NCBI RefSeq assembly: GCF_030269445.1
Contig: NZ_BSTJ01000002.1
Span: 496,001-560,000 of the forward strand
Reading direction: 5' to 3'
Source of the DNA: Actinoallomurus iriomotensis
GTDB lineage: Bacteria; Actinomycetota; Actinomycetes; Streptosporangiales; Streptosporangiaceae
Length of the DNA stretch: 64,000 nucleotides
Under the pieces are notes generated by a model. That model did not search any database. It was not told where the DNA came from and worked only from the letters and a program-made list of their open reading frames with translations. A program made the translations under genes and the position numbers. Shown here piece by piece: positions 9,090 to 17,548 of the stretch (positions are counted from its first letter, which is position 1; every line of letters begins with the position of its first letter).

Positions 9090-10231
9090 GGACGGTGCGC
9101 ACCGAGGCGGCCGTGATCCGGGGAACCGGGCGGGAGTGGGAGATCGTCGAGCTGGACCTCGACCCGCCGGCCCCGCGCGAGGTCCGGGTGCGGATGCTCG
9201 TGGCCGGGCTCTGCCACTCCGACGAGCATCTGCGGCACCTGCCGGCCGGCACACTGCCGGTCCGCTACCCGATGGTCGGCGGTCACGAGGGCGCCGGCGT
9301 GGTGGAGGAGGTCGGTGAGGGCGTGACCCGGGTCCGTCCGGGCGACCACGTGGTCTGCTCCTCGGTGCCGGCGTGCGGCACCTGCCGACGCTGCGGGCAG
9401 GGCCGGCAGAACCTGTGCGAGCTGGGTGGCAACGGCCTCGACGGCGCGCTCTACACACCGGCCGGCGGGTACCGGTTCCACGCCGACGGGCAGGATTTCG
9501 GCGGGATGAGCTACCTGGGCACCTTCGCCCGGTACGCGGTGGTGGCCGAGGCATCGCTGGTGCCGGTCGGCCCGGACATCCCGTTCGAGGCGGCGGCGCT
9601 GATCGGGTGCAGCGTACTCACCGGGTGGGGCACGGTGGTCCGGGCCGCCGAGGTGCGACCGGACGAGACAGTGGTGATCTATGGCATCGGCGGCAGCGGC
9701 GTGCACGCGGTCCAGGGCGCGCGCTGGGCGGGGGCCCGGCACATCGTGGCCGTCGACCCGGTCGCCTCGCGGCGGGACACCGCCGAGGAACTCGGCGCCA
9801 CGCACACCGCCGCGGACGCCGAGCAGGCGCATCGCATCGTCGCCCAGCTCACCGCGGGGCGCCTGGCCGACCACTGCGTGGTGCTGGTCGGCACGGTCAC
9901 CCCGGAGGTGGTGTCCCGGGCCGTCGACGTGATCGGCCGTGGCGGCACGGTGACCCTGGCCGGGATCGGCGACCCGACCGAGAACACCGTGCAGCTCAAC
10001 GGCACCCTGCTCGCGCTGCGCCACAAGCGACTGCAGGGCGCGCTGTTCGGCGGCGTCAACACCCTCACGGACGTCCCGCTGATCGTGGACCTCTACCGGC
10101 GCGGGGAGATTCAGCTGGACAGCCTGGTCAGCGGCCGCTACCGGCTCGCCGACATCAGCGAGGGCTATCGCCGGTTGCACGGCGGGCACGGAGTCCGCCA
10201 CCTGATCGTCCATGAGCACGATCCGGCATGA
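9086..10231 (+). CDS. Zinc-dependent alcohol dehydrogenase (class III / NDMA-dependent type)
   Basis: 381 residues of the medium-chain dehydrogenase family. The catalytic zinc site is GLCHSDEH and GGHEGAG. The structural zinc is bound by four cysteines in CGTCRRCGQGRQNLC. The Rossmann motif is YGIGGSGVHAVQ. The length and the insert after the structural zinc loop resemble mycofactocin- or NDMA-dependent alcohol dehydrogenases of actinomycetes, though no mycofactocin genes are visible here. GTG at 9086 overlaps the PfaB stop and has GAGGGG a few bases upstream. GTG at 9095 is a possible alternative. In this cluster it would interconvert a hydroxyl and a carbonyl on the lipid product. Confidence 0.88.
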   Translation: MRTVRTEAAVIRGTGREWEIVELDLDPPAPREVRVRMLVAGLCHSDEHLRHLPAGTLPVRYPMVGGHEGAGVVEEVGEGVTRVRPGDHVVCSSVPACGTCRRCGQGRQNLCELGGNGLDGALYTPAGGYRFHADGQDFGGMSYLGTFARYAVVAEASLVPVGPDIPFEAAALIGCSVLTGWGTVVRAAEVRPDETVVIYGIGGSGVHAVQGARWAGARHIVAVDPVASRRDTAEELGATHTAADAEQAHRIVAQLTAGRLADHCVVLVGTVTPEVVSRAVDVIGRGGTVTLAGIGDPTENTVQLNGTLLALRHKRLQGALFGGVNTLTDVPLIVDLYRRGEIQLDSLVSGRYRLADISEGYRRLHGGHGVRHLIVHEHDPA

Positions 10232-10674
10232 CCGAGGAGGAGCGGATGGAGTTCGGCGAGTTCGTGCTGGCCGGGGTGAAGGACTGGAACGCCGGGAACA
10301 GGGAGTCGTTCCTGACCCGGTACGGCCCCGGCTCCGGGTTCACCGGCCCGGGCGGGTCGACGCTGAGCGGCGTGAAGGGTGCCGCGCTGTTCTACGACAC
10401 CTACCACTCGGCGTTCCCGGACTGTGAGCTGCGGCCGGAGAACATGTTCACCGACGGCGAGCAGGGCTGCGTCGAGGGCACGTTCACCGGCACCCACCTG
10501 GGTGAGCTGAAGCTGGCCGACGGCCGGGTCATCGCCCCCACCGGCAACCGCGTCGTCGTGCACTACGCCGAGCGCTGGGTGGTCCGTGACGACGTCGTCT
10601 CCTACATCCGGCTCTACTACGACCAGGTGGAGCTGCTCACCCAGCTCGGCGTGGAGACGGTCGGACCGCGGTGA
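10228..10674 (+). CDS. SnoaL-like (NTF2-fold) protein
   Basis: 148 residues with the small alpha+beta cone of the SnoaL/ester-cyclase superfamily. It has an N-terminal helix pair, FYDTYHSAFPDCELRPENMF, then an EGTFTGTHLGEL strand and a C-terminal VVRDDVVSYIRLYYDQ strand. Members include polyketide cyclases, isomerases and hydroxylases, so the chemistry cannot be read from the fold. The ATG at 10228 overlaps the dehydrogenase stop. A second ATG at 10246 has a near-perfect AGGAGG five bases upstream and may be the real start. It is the last gene of the overlapping lipid operon and could shape the released polyene, for example by cyclisation or aldol chemistry. Confidence 0.75.
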   Translation: MTEEERMEFGEFVLAGVKDWNAGNRESFLTRYGPGSGFTGPGGSTLSGVKGAALFYDTYHSAFPDCELRPENMFTDGEQGCVEGTFTGTHLGELKLADGRVIAPTGNRVVVHYAERWVVRDDVVSYIRLYYDQVELLTQLGVETVGPR

Positions 10675-10799
10675 GCGGCGACCGTCGGTGATCGCGGACA
10701 CCGTCCTTGACGCGTGATCAGCCGGACTGCTTACCTCTTGTTCGATCTTCGCCGGGCGGGGGGCCGGTGGTTCGCGATCTACTCGCAGGAGCGCAGGGC

Positions 10800-12239
10800 A
10801 TGTCGAGTGAGCACCCCCGTCGTCCGATTCCGGCCACCGATCCCCTCGGACGCCGCCGCCTACGCACGGTCCGGCGTCTTCCCGCGGCGCTGGCCGCGGT
10901 GTCGCTGCTGGCGGTCATCGAATCCGCCGCGACCGGCCTGCCCACGGCGTTCGCCGACCAGTCGCCCGCGTACACGGCCGGACTCATCGGTACGCGGCAG
11001 ACCACGGCCGCCGTGTCGCCTGCCGAGGCGAACGGCGCGTCCTATGTGCCGGGCAGCAATGTGCTGCGGCTGCCGGACGGCCGGTGGCGTTACCTGCCCG
11101 AAGGCGGTCAGCCGGTGACGGTCCCGGCCGGTGACAAGGACGCGGAGGCCCAGATCGCGGAGTCCCGCGCCTGGCTGGCGGCCGGGACGATCCCCGGACG
11201 TACGGCGGAGGAGAAGTCGGCCGCCGAGCGGGCACTCCTGTCGATGCGCCTGCTGACCCGGCGCAACGGCGCGGTCGCGGCCGCGTGGTACGGCGCGTGG
11301 GAGTACTCCTGGCCTCGTGATTCGAGCTTCGTCGCGGCGGCGCTGGCTCGTACGGGCCACCTCACGGAGGCGTATGAGATCCTCGGCTACAACGCGCGAA
11401 CCCAGCGCTCGGACGGCACCTGGGACGCCCGGACGAAGCTCGACGGCTCGGGCCCCCCGGACGGCCGGCAGTGGCAGCTCGACGCCAACGGCTGGGTCCC
11501 CTGGGCGGTGTGGCAGTGGTACCAGGCGGCGCCCGCACAGGAGCGCGGCCGGCTGCTCGAGGCGCTCTATCCCACGGTTCACAAGGCCGCCACGTACGCC
11601 GCGGACTCGTTGGACGCCCACGGACTGCCGCCGGCCGGCCCGGACTACTGGGAGGTCGCCACCACCACGCCGAACATCGGAACGGCCGCCCCGCTGCTGG
11701 CCGGACTGCACGCCTCGGCCGACCTGGCCCGCCACAGCGGCCACCCGCAGGACGCGCGTACGTGGGACCGGGCGGCCCGTCACCTGACGACGGGCATCAA
11801 GAAGTACTTCGCGCCGCTCGGCTATCCCCGTACCGTCGACGGGGCGCACGGCCGGGACTCGGCGGTCACGTTCATGGCCCCGCCCTTCAACCATGCCCCG
11901 GCCCACCTCTCGAGCGCGATCGACAGCACGTACGAGGCACTGCTCCAGCCCAACGGAGGCGTGGTCCCGGGCGACGACCCCGACCATCAGTGGCCTACGG
12001 CGTGGGGCCCGGAGACCGCGTTCTTCGCCCTCGCCTGGTCATCGACGGGAGAGCGAAAGAAGGCCGGGCAGGTCGTCGACTGGCTGCTCGACCACCGCGA
12101 CGCGCTGGGTGAGCTCCCGGAGAAGATCGACATGACCGGTACGCCGGCGTCCGTCGTACCCCTCGTCTGGACCGGCGCGATCACCGTGCTGGCCCTTTCC
12201 GAACTGGACGGCGACCGGGTACCCGCGCCTCCGGCGTGA
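10800..12239 (+). CDS. Secreted glucoamylase-like glycoside hydrolase (GH15 family)
   Basis: 479 residues from an ATG preceded by AGGAG. The first ~50 residues are a twin-arginine-rich signal peptide ending near FADQS. The (alpha/alpha)6-barrel signatures of GH15 are present: WEYSWPRDSSFVAAALA, WQLDANGWVPWAVWQW, DYWEVATTTPNIGTAAPLL (probable general acid Glu in WEV) and WPTAWGPETAFFALAW (second carboxylate). It should cleave alpha-linked glucosides or a related glycoside outside the cell. It sits 125 nt after the lipid operon in the same direction, but the gap and the different function make membership in that operon uncertain. A TTG further upstream (10707) would start before the signal peptide and is not favoured. 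Confidence 0.78.
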   Translation: MSSEHPRRPIPATDPLGRRRLRTVRRLPAALAAVSLLAVIESAATGLPTAFADQSPAYTAGLIGTRQTTAAVSPAEANGASYVPGSNVLRLPDGRWRYLPEGGQPVTVPAGDKDAEAQIAESRAWLAAGTIPGRTAEEKSAAERALLSMRLLTRRNGAVAAAWYGAWEYSWPRDSSFVAAALARTGHLTEAYEILGYNARTQRSDGTWDARTKLDGSGPPDGRQWQLDANGWVPWAVWQWYQAAPAQERGRLLEALYPTVHKAATYAADSLDAHGLPPAGPDYWEVATTTPNIGTAAPLLAGLHASADLARHSGHPQDARTWDRAARHLTTGIKKYFAPLGYPRTVDGAHGRDSAVTFMAPPFNHAPAHLSSAIDSTYEALLQPNGGVVPGDDPDHQWPTAWGPETAFFALAWSSTGERKKAGQVVDWLLDHRDALGELPEKIDMTGTPASVVPLVWTGAITVLALSELDGDRVPAPPA

Positions 12240-12381
12240 TTTCGCTCGCCATCGTGGAAGCTACCGGGAGGCGTTCTCCGACTCGCGGATGACGGAACGG
12301 CTTGGCCTCCCCGCGCCGCATAAGAAGCCGACATGCGGCTGATCGGCCGCTGATCGGACGTGCCCTGTCTGCGGCTTCGAG
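12240..12381. other. Convergent intergenic region
   Basis: 142 nt between the 3' ends of the GH15 gene and the TetR gene. It contains repeated CTGATCGG motifs around 12330-12357 and no clear long-stem terminator. No coding potential was seen. Confidence 0.4.
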
Positions 12382-13029
12382 TCAGTGAATCGGAGGTGCT
12401 GATCCGTGGTCTTGCTGTTCTGCGAGACCACGGATCAGGGCCACGAAGGCGGCGACGTGCGAGCTGTAGCTCACGCCGTCGAAGCTGTTGGTCACCGACA
12501 GCCCGTCGGTCATGGCCCGCCCGAGTACGGCCAGCTGGTCCACGAAGGCCTCGTCGTCCTCGCCGCCGTTCGGCGCGAAGATCGGGGTGAGGGCTTCCAC
12601 CCAGGAGGCGTGCGCGTAGTCGCGGATCCGGCGCACGGTGTTCCGCACCGGCTCCGTGTCCTTGTGCGGGCCGACGCTGATGGCCAGCAGGATGCGGAGG
12701 TATTCGGGCCGCCGGTCGAGAGAGGCGCACGCCGCCGTGACCCACGTCTCGAAGCGCTCCAGCGGCTCGCGGTCGTCGAACGACGACGGGTTCGGGAACA
12801 AGGCGTGCAGTTCGTCGAAGGTGCGGTCGAGCAGCGCCGCCAGGACGCCGAGCTTGTTGCCGAAGTGGTAGTAGATCGAACTGGGCGGCAGCCCGGACCG
12901 CGCGCTCAGGTCCGAGATGGCCATGCCGTCGTACCCTCTGCTCGTGATGAGGGCCCGAGCCGTATCCAGGATGATGTCACGGCTGCTCGAGCCGACAGCA
13001 GGCGCCGCAGAGCTGGATTCCCTCACCAC
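12382..13029 (-). CDS. TetR-family transcriptional regulator
   Basis: 215 residues. The N-terminal helix-turn-helix covers residues about 18-64 (ILDTARALITSRGYDG ... SGLPPSSIYYHFGNK), which is the canonical TetR motif. The C-terminal ligand domain has no family-specific signature that I recognise. It lies 60 nt downstream of the hydantoinase-type operon on the same strand, so it may be the last gene of that operon or its separately transcribed repressor. No operator could be assigned to it with confidence. Confidence 0.88.
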   Translation of the reverse strand: MVRESSSAAPAVGSSSRDIILDTARALITSRGYDGMAISDLSARSGLPPSSIYYHFGNKLGVLAALLDRTFDELHALFPNPSSFDDREPLERFETWVTAACASLDRRPEYLRILLAISVGPHKDTEPVRNTVRRIRDYAHASWVEALTPIFAPNGGEDDEAFVDQLAVLGRAMTDGLSVTNSFDGVSYSSHVAAFVALIRGLAEQQDHGSAPPIH

Positions 13030-13089
13030 CAGTCAATGATAGGGCGAACGGCATGGCCACCCGGTCGTCGATGAGCGACCGTCAGACGG

Positions 13090-15414
13090 TCACGTCCAGC
13101 TTCGGTAGTCGTCGTCGGGGAGCGGGTGATGCACCGGAACCACCCTGGAGTAGACGGCGGTCAGGCAGCCGGGGCAGAAGAGCTGACGGAAGACGATCTC
13201 CGCGTCGACGTACACCGACGGGTCGCGCCAGATGTGGGGGCCGGCGTCGGCCGGGGCCGCGTCGCGGCGGGCCAGCGCCGCGACGAACGCTCCCCCGGCC
13301 AGCGGCCCGATCCCCGTGCCGCAGTGGGTGCACACGACGGTCCCGCCGTCCGGCGACTCCAGGACGGCGAGGTTGTCGTCGAGCCGGCGGGCGCCGCTCA
13401 GATCCGGCGCGCCGATCGGGGCGGGCCGCGTGCCCGGCAGACCGGAGCCGGTCGCGCGCTGCTGCCGGAGCCTCCCGCGCGTCTCGTCGGTCGCGGCCGG
13501 GTCCACCTCGCCGTCCTCCCGGAGGACGACGCCGTAGACGTCCCGCGCGGCCTCCGCCGAGACGCGGGCGTGCAGCACGTCGTCCCGTACGTTCCCGGCC
13601 GGGCGGAGCAGCGGGTCGCCGTAGCCGCCGCCCGCCTGCCAGTGCAGGTAGAGCGCGTCGTCGGGGCCGAGGTGGGACTCCCCCTCGCAGGGCAGCACCT
13701 CGATGTCGCCGCCGAGCTCGTCCAGGCCGGCCGGGATGGCCGTCGCCCCGGCGAGACGGGGCACGTCGATGCCGCGCACCACCAGATCGAGCTGGGAGTT
13801 GCCCGGATGGCCTCCGGCCAGGCCGACGTTCTGGTTCGCGGCCTTGCCGGTGCCGGACACGACCAGCGACATCGTCCCGGTCTGGTCCGGGTGTTGCACG
13901 TAGCAGACCGAACCGCTCATCCCGCCGCGCTGCCGCCCCGGTCCGCCGGAGTCGGTCTGCTCGCGGCGCCACAGGGCGACGAGGGGATACAGGTACTCGG
14001 TCATCTCGACGTCGGGCGCCCGCGCGGACGGGATGATGAGCCGCCCGCCGGTGTCCACGCCGTCGTAGTGCACCTGGGCGCCGTAGCCGCCGGCCATGAC
14101 GTCGAAGACGGGCGACACGAATCCCTTGCGGGCGCCGCTCCGGACGTCGACGCCGGACACCACGCACAGGTCGGTGGTGCCGTTGCAGATCGACTGCACG
14201 TCGCCGCGGCGCGCCGGTTTGGCGTCCAGCATCTTGGCGAGCACCTCGGCGACGAGGTTGCCCGCTCCCCACGCCGGCCCGAACGGTCCCTTGCCGACCG
14301 CGGCCGGGAACGAGGCGTTGGTGATGGTGTCCTCGTCGGTGACGATCTCGAAGCACCGCATGAGCCCGCCCGCCGCCCACGGGATGTCCCCCGCCAGCAG
14401 CGGCAGCACGGTGAAGACGATCCCGGCGCGCAGCCCCGGGTAGGGGCAGTTGATGATGCCGGTCTGCCCGGCCGTCCCGCGGAAGTCGAAGACGAGCCTG
14501 TCGCGTTCCTTCGTCATCGCCACCTTGATGGGATGGAGGCCGCGGTCGCCGGTGTGCGCCTGCTCCTGATACCCCACCGCGGTCCAGGTGCCGTCGGGCA
14601 GGGTCTCGAGCTTGGCCCGCAGGCGGCGCTCGGCGTCGTTCATCATCCGGCGCATGACGGCCTTGACGGTGTCGGCGCCGTACTTGCCGATGAGCCGCAG
14701 GATCTGCTCCCCCGCGTTCTTGTTCGCGGCGATCTTGGCCCGCAGATCGAGCCCCACCAGGTGCGGCAGGCGCGACCGGCGCACCCAGGCGTCGGCGATG
14801 TCGCGCTGCAGCACGCCGTCACGTACGACCTTGACCGGTGGTGTGGGCACCGCCTCTCCGAACACGTCGTGCGCCGACGGGCTGAAGGAGCCGGGACGCG
14901 GACCCCCAAGGTCGACCTGGTGGGCGATGGCCGTGGTCCAGCCGAACAGCTTGCCGTCGTGGAAGATCGGAGCCAGGACTGCGGCGTCGTTCTGGTGGAG
15001 CCCGCCGCCGATCCACGGGTCGTTGCACAGGAACATGTCGCCTTCGGCGATGCCCGGGTTGTCGCTGCGGTGCTGGAGCGTCCAGGTGACGGCGAGGTCC
15101 ATGGACCCGATCAGCCCGATGTTGTAGGTGCCGACCTGGACCTGCTCGCCGAGCTCATCGCAGATGGAGAAGTTGAAGTCGTTGGACTCGGTGACGACGT
15201 GCGAGCCCGACATCCTGCGAAGCGTCTCGCCCATCTCCTGGGTGATCGCCCACAGCCGGTGCCGGACGACCTCGTACGTCAGGGCGTTGACCTGATGCGT
15301 CTGCTCGTCGTCGAGCTGGTGGAGCGGCAGCCGGGGCGAGATCCGGCTGAGCAGCTCCGCCCGGGGCAACGGCCGGCTGGTGAACTCATCCGACCCGGGA
15401 ATGGCGGATTTCAT
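13090..15414 (-). CDS. Hydantoinase B / acetone-carboxylase alpha-type subunit with fused gamma-like zinc domain
   Basis: 774 residues. Residues 1 to about 560 are HyuB: NALTYEVVRHRLWAITQEMG, SDNPGIAEGDMFLCNDPWIGG, HQNDAAVLAP, and the GGMSGSVCYV and QAGGGYGDPL blocks. After a short linker, residues about 650-774 resemble the small gamma subunit of acetone/acetophenone carboxylases, with paired cysteines at 695/698 (CTHCG) and 747/750 (CPGC) that could bind zinc. The family couples ATP hydrolysis to opening of lactam rings or to carboxylation of ketones. The ribosome site GAGGA overlaps the end of the upstream HyuA gene, so the two are co-translated. The gamma-like tail argues for a carboxylase over a plain hydantoinase, but the substrate is unknown. 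Confidence 0.85.
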   Translation of the reverse strand: MKSAIPGSDEFTSRPLPRAELLSRISPRLPLHQLDDEQTHQVNALTYEVVRHRLWAITQEMGETLRRMSGSHVVTESNDFNFSICDELGEQVQVGTYNIGLIGSMDLAVTWTLQHRSDNPGIAEGDMFLCNDPWIGGGLHQNDAAVLAPIFHDGKLFGWTTAIAHQVDLGGPRPGSFSPSAHDVFGEAVPTPPVKVVRDGVLQRDIADAWVRRSRLPHLVGLDLRAKIAANKNAGEQILRLIGKYGADTVKAVMRRMMNDAERRLRAKLETLPDGTWTAVGYQEQAHTGDRGLHPIKVAMTKERDRLVFDFRGTAGQTGIINCPYPGLRAGIVFTVLPLLAGDIPWAAGGLMRCFEIVTDEDTITNASFPAAVGKGPFGPAWGAGNLVAEVLAKMLDAKPARRGDVQSICNGTTDLCVVSGVDVRSGARKGFVSPVFDVMAGGYGAQVHYDGVDTGGRLIIPSARAPDVEMTEYLYPLVALWRREQTDSGGPGRQRGGMSGSVCYVQHPDQTGTMSLVVSGTGKAANQNVGLAGGHPGNSQLDLVVRGIDVPRLAGATAIPAGLDELGGDIEVLPCEGESHLGPDDALYLHWQAGGGYGDPLLRPAGNVRDDVLHARVSAEAARDVYGVVLREDGEVDPAATDETRGRLRQQRATGSGLPGTRPAPIGAPDLSGARRLDDNLAVLESPDGGTVVCTHCGTGIGPLAGGAFVAALARRDAAPADAGPHIWRDPSVYVDAEIVFRQLFCPGCLTAVYSRVVPVHHPLPDDDYRSWT

Positions 15415-15424
15415 CGAATGGTCC

Positions 15425-17527
15425 TCACTGGTAGCTCAGTACGAGGTTGCCGAGACGGTCGACGCGGCCCGTGACTCCGGCGGGGACCACCACCACGGTG
15501 GTCGGCACCTCGACGACGGCCGGTCCCACCAGTTCGTGTCCCGCGCGCAGTCGTGCGTAGTCGTAGACGGGGGTGGAGACGAAGCCGGTCTGCGAGTCCA
15601 GGCAGACGGGGCGTTCTTCGAGCAGCGCCTCGGACGCGTCGGTTCCGTCGGCCTGCTCGATCTCGGGGAGCACGACGGGAAAGCCCAGCGTGGCCTTGGC
15701 CCGTACGCGATAGGTGATCGCCTGCACGCCGGCCTCGCGATAGCCGGCCCCGGATCCGTTGATGCGCTCGTACTGTTCCTCGAAGCGTTCGAGGATCTCC
15801 TCGCCGGTGCGCTCCGTGAACCGCGTGTCGGGGATGGCGACCGCGAGCTCGTTGACCTGCATCGAGTAGCGCAGGTCGATCTCGCGATGCAGCGTGACGT
15901 CGTGGAACTTCACCTTCTGGCGGTCGAGCGCGCGCTGCAGATCGGCTTCGAGCCGGGTGTAGTGCGACTCGAGCGCCCGGTGGTCGATCGGGAAGGCGGA
16001 CGGATCGGACAGCTCGGTGCTCACGGCGACGTCCGAGGCCGCGAGGCCGTAGGCGGAGAAGGCGGAGGCGACGGGGCCGAGAGGCACGACCACCTCGCTC
16101 ACCCCCAGGTCACGGCAGTAGCCGGCGCAGTGGGCGGGACCGGCGCCGCCGAAGGCGTAGGCGACGAAGTCACGAGGGTCGTAGCCGGCCTGCACCACGG
16201 CCCGCCGCAGGAGGTCTCCCGCCTGCGCGTTCTGCACCTCGTGGATGGCGATGGCCGCTTCTTCGACCGTGAGCCCGAGCGGCGCGGCCACGTGCTCGCC
16301 GATGGCCTGCCGCGCGAGGTCCATCCGCAACGGCTTCCTGCCGCCGAGCAGACCGCGCTCGCTCAGGATCCCGAGGACCAGGTTGGCGTCGGTGTTGGTG
16401 GGCCGGGTGCCGCCGTTTCCGTAGCAGGCCGGGCCGGGAACGGCCTCGGCGCTCTGCGGGCCCAGGCGCAGGTTCCCGCCCGTGTCCACCGACGCGAGCG
16501 CCCCGCCGCCGGAGCCGATGGTGTGCACCCGTATGGTCGCCGCGTTGATCGGGAACTGGTTCACGATGGAGCCCGGCGCCATGACCGGTTCTCCGTCGAC
16601 GATCAGTCCGGCGAGGAACGTGGTGCCGCCGACGTCGGTGGTGATGACGTTGCGGTGCCCGAGCTGCTCGGCCAGGCGCATTCCGCCGATGACGCCGCCC
16701 GAGAGCACGGAGCCGACGGTGGTGATGGCCTGCTCCGGCGCACGCTCGGCCGTGATGGTCCCGCCCTCGCTCTGCATGACCAGGAGCGGTCCCTTGAGCC
16801 CCCCGTCCTCCAGGCGCTGCCGCAGGGGGGTCAGGTAGCTGCGCAGCCGCGGGCCCACCTGGGCGTTCATGATGGTGGTGGAGGTGCGCGCGAACTCCCG
16901 GATCCGCGGGCTGACCTCCGAGGAGAGCGTCACGTACAGCTGCGGGGCGATCTCGTGGATCAGCTCCCGGACCCGCCGTTCATGGGCGTCGTTCTTGAAC
17001 GACCACAGCAGGCAGACCGCGATCGCCTCGACTCCCTGGTCGACGAGGGACCGCGCGACCTCGCGTACCTCGTCCTCATCGAGGGGTACCAGGACCCGGC
17101 CGGCGTAGTCGATCCGCTCGGTGACCTCGAGGGCGCGGTATTTCGGGATCAGGGCGGCCGGTTTGCGCCGGCGGAGGGTGTCCTGGATCTCGTGCGCCGA
17201 CCTGCCGAGGGTGCGGCCCTCGGCGTTCATGATGTAGATCGAGTCCCGGTGACCCTTGGTGGCGATGAGCCCCACGTCGGCGACCGTCCCCTGGACGAGG
17301 GCGTTGATCGACGCCGTGGTGCCGTGGGCGATGTAGTCGGTCTGCGTGAGCAGCTCCTCGACGCCGATCCCGAGTTCGCCCGCGAGTTCCTCGATCGCGT
17401 TGAGGACGCCGACCTCGCGGTGGGACGGGGTCGTCGGGGTCTTGGCCGACACGATCCGGCCGGCGCCGTCGGAGGCGACGGCGTCGGTGAACGTGCCGCC
17501 GACGTCGATGCCCAGTGCGTATGGCAT
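15425..17527 (-). CDS. Hydantoinase A / acetone-carboxylase beta-type ATP-binding subunit
   Basis: 700 residues from ATG 17527, preceded by GAGGAGA. An in-frame GTG at 17542 is less well placed. The actin-like ATPase N-terminus is GIDVGGTFTDAV, followed by DYIAHGTTASINALVQG, VGSVLSGGVIGGMRLAEQLG, TTDVGGTTFLAGLI and the central YAFGGAGPAHCAGY block. HyuA-type subunits phosphorylate the substrate using ATP and work with HyuB. It lies 10 nt upstream of HyuB and 21 nt downstream of the flavin monooxygenase. Hydantoin-ring opening, 5-oxoproline cleavage and ketone carboxylation all use this fold. The gamma-like extension on the partner favours ketone or phenol-type carboxylation. Confidence 0.9.
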   Translation of the reverse strand: MPYALGIDVGGTFTDAVASDGAGRIVSAKTPTTPSHREVGVLNAIEELAGELGIGVEELLTQTDYIAHGTTASINALVQGTVADVGLIATKGHRDSIYIMNAEGRTLGRSAHEIQDTLRRRKPAALIPKYRALEVTERIDYAGRVLVPLDEDEVREVARSLVDQGVEAIAVCLLWSFKNDAHERRVRELIHEIAPQLYVTLSSEVSPRIREFARTSTTIMNAQVGPRLRSYLTPLRQRLEDGGLKGPLLVMQSEGGTITAERAPEQAITTVGSVLSGGVIGGMRLAEQLGHRNVITTDVGGTTFLAGLIVDGEPVMAPGSIVNQFPINAATIRVHTIGSGGGALASVDTGGNLRLGPQSAEAVPGPACYGNGGTRPTNTDANLVLGILSERGLLGGRKPLRMDLARQAIGEHVAAPLGLTVEEAAIAIHEVQNAQAGDLLRRAVVQAGYDPRDFVAYAFGGAGPAHCAGYCRDLGVSEVVVPLGPVASAFSAYGLAASDVAVSTELSDPSAFPIDHRALESHYTRLEADLQRALDRQKVKFHDVTLHREIDLRYSMQVNELAVAIPDTRFTERTGEEILERFEEQYERINGSGAGYREAGVQAITYRVRAKATLGFPVVLPEIEQADGTDASEALLEERPVCLDSQTGFVSTPVYDYARLRAGHELVGPAVVEVPTTVVVVPAGVTGRVDRLGNLVLSYQ

Positions 17528-17548
17528 GTGCTTTCTCCTCACGATGTG

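Noticed and set aside
10707-10736. Promoter TTGACG before the GH15 gene
   Set aside because: The -35-like element has no TANNNT at 16-18 nt, so the call is not supported.
10800-12239. GH15-like gene as a functional part of the lipid cluster
   Set aside because: It has its own ribosome site and a 125-nt gap after an otherwise overlapping operon. A glycosylated product is possible but nothing shows it.
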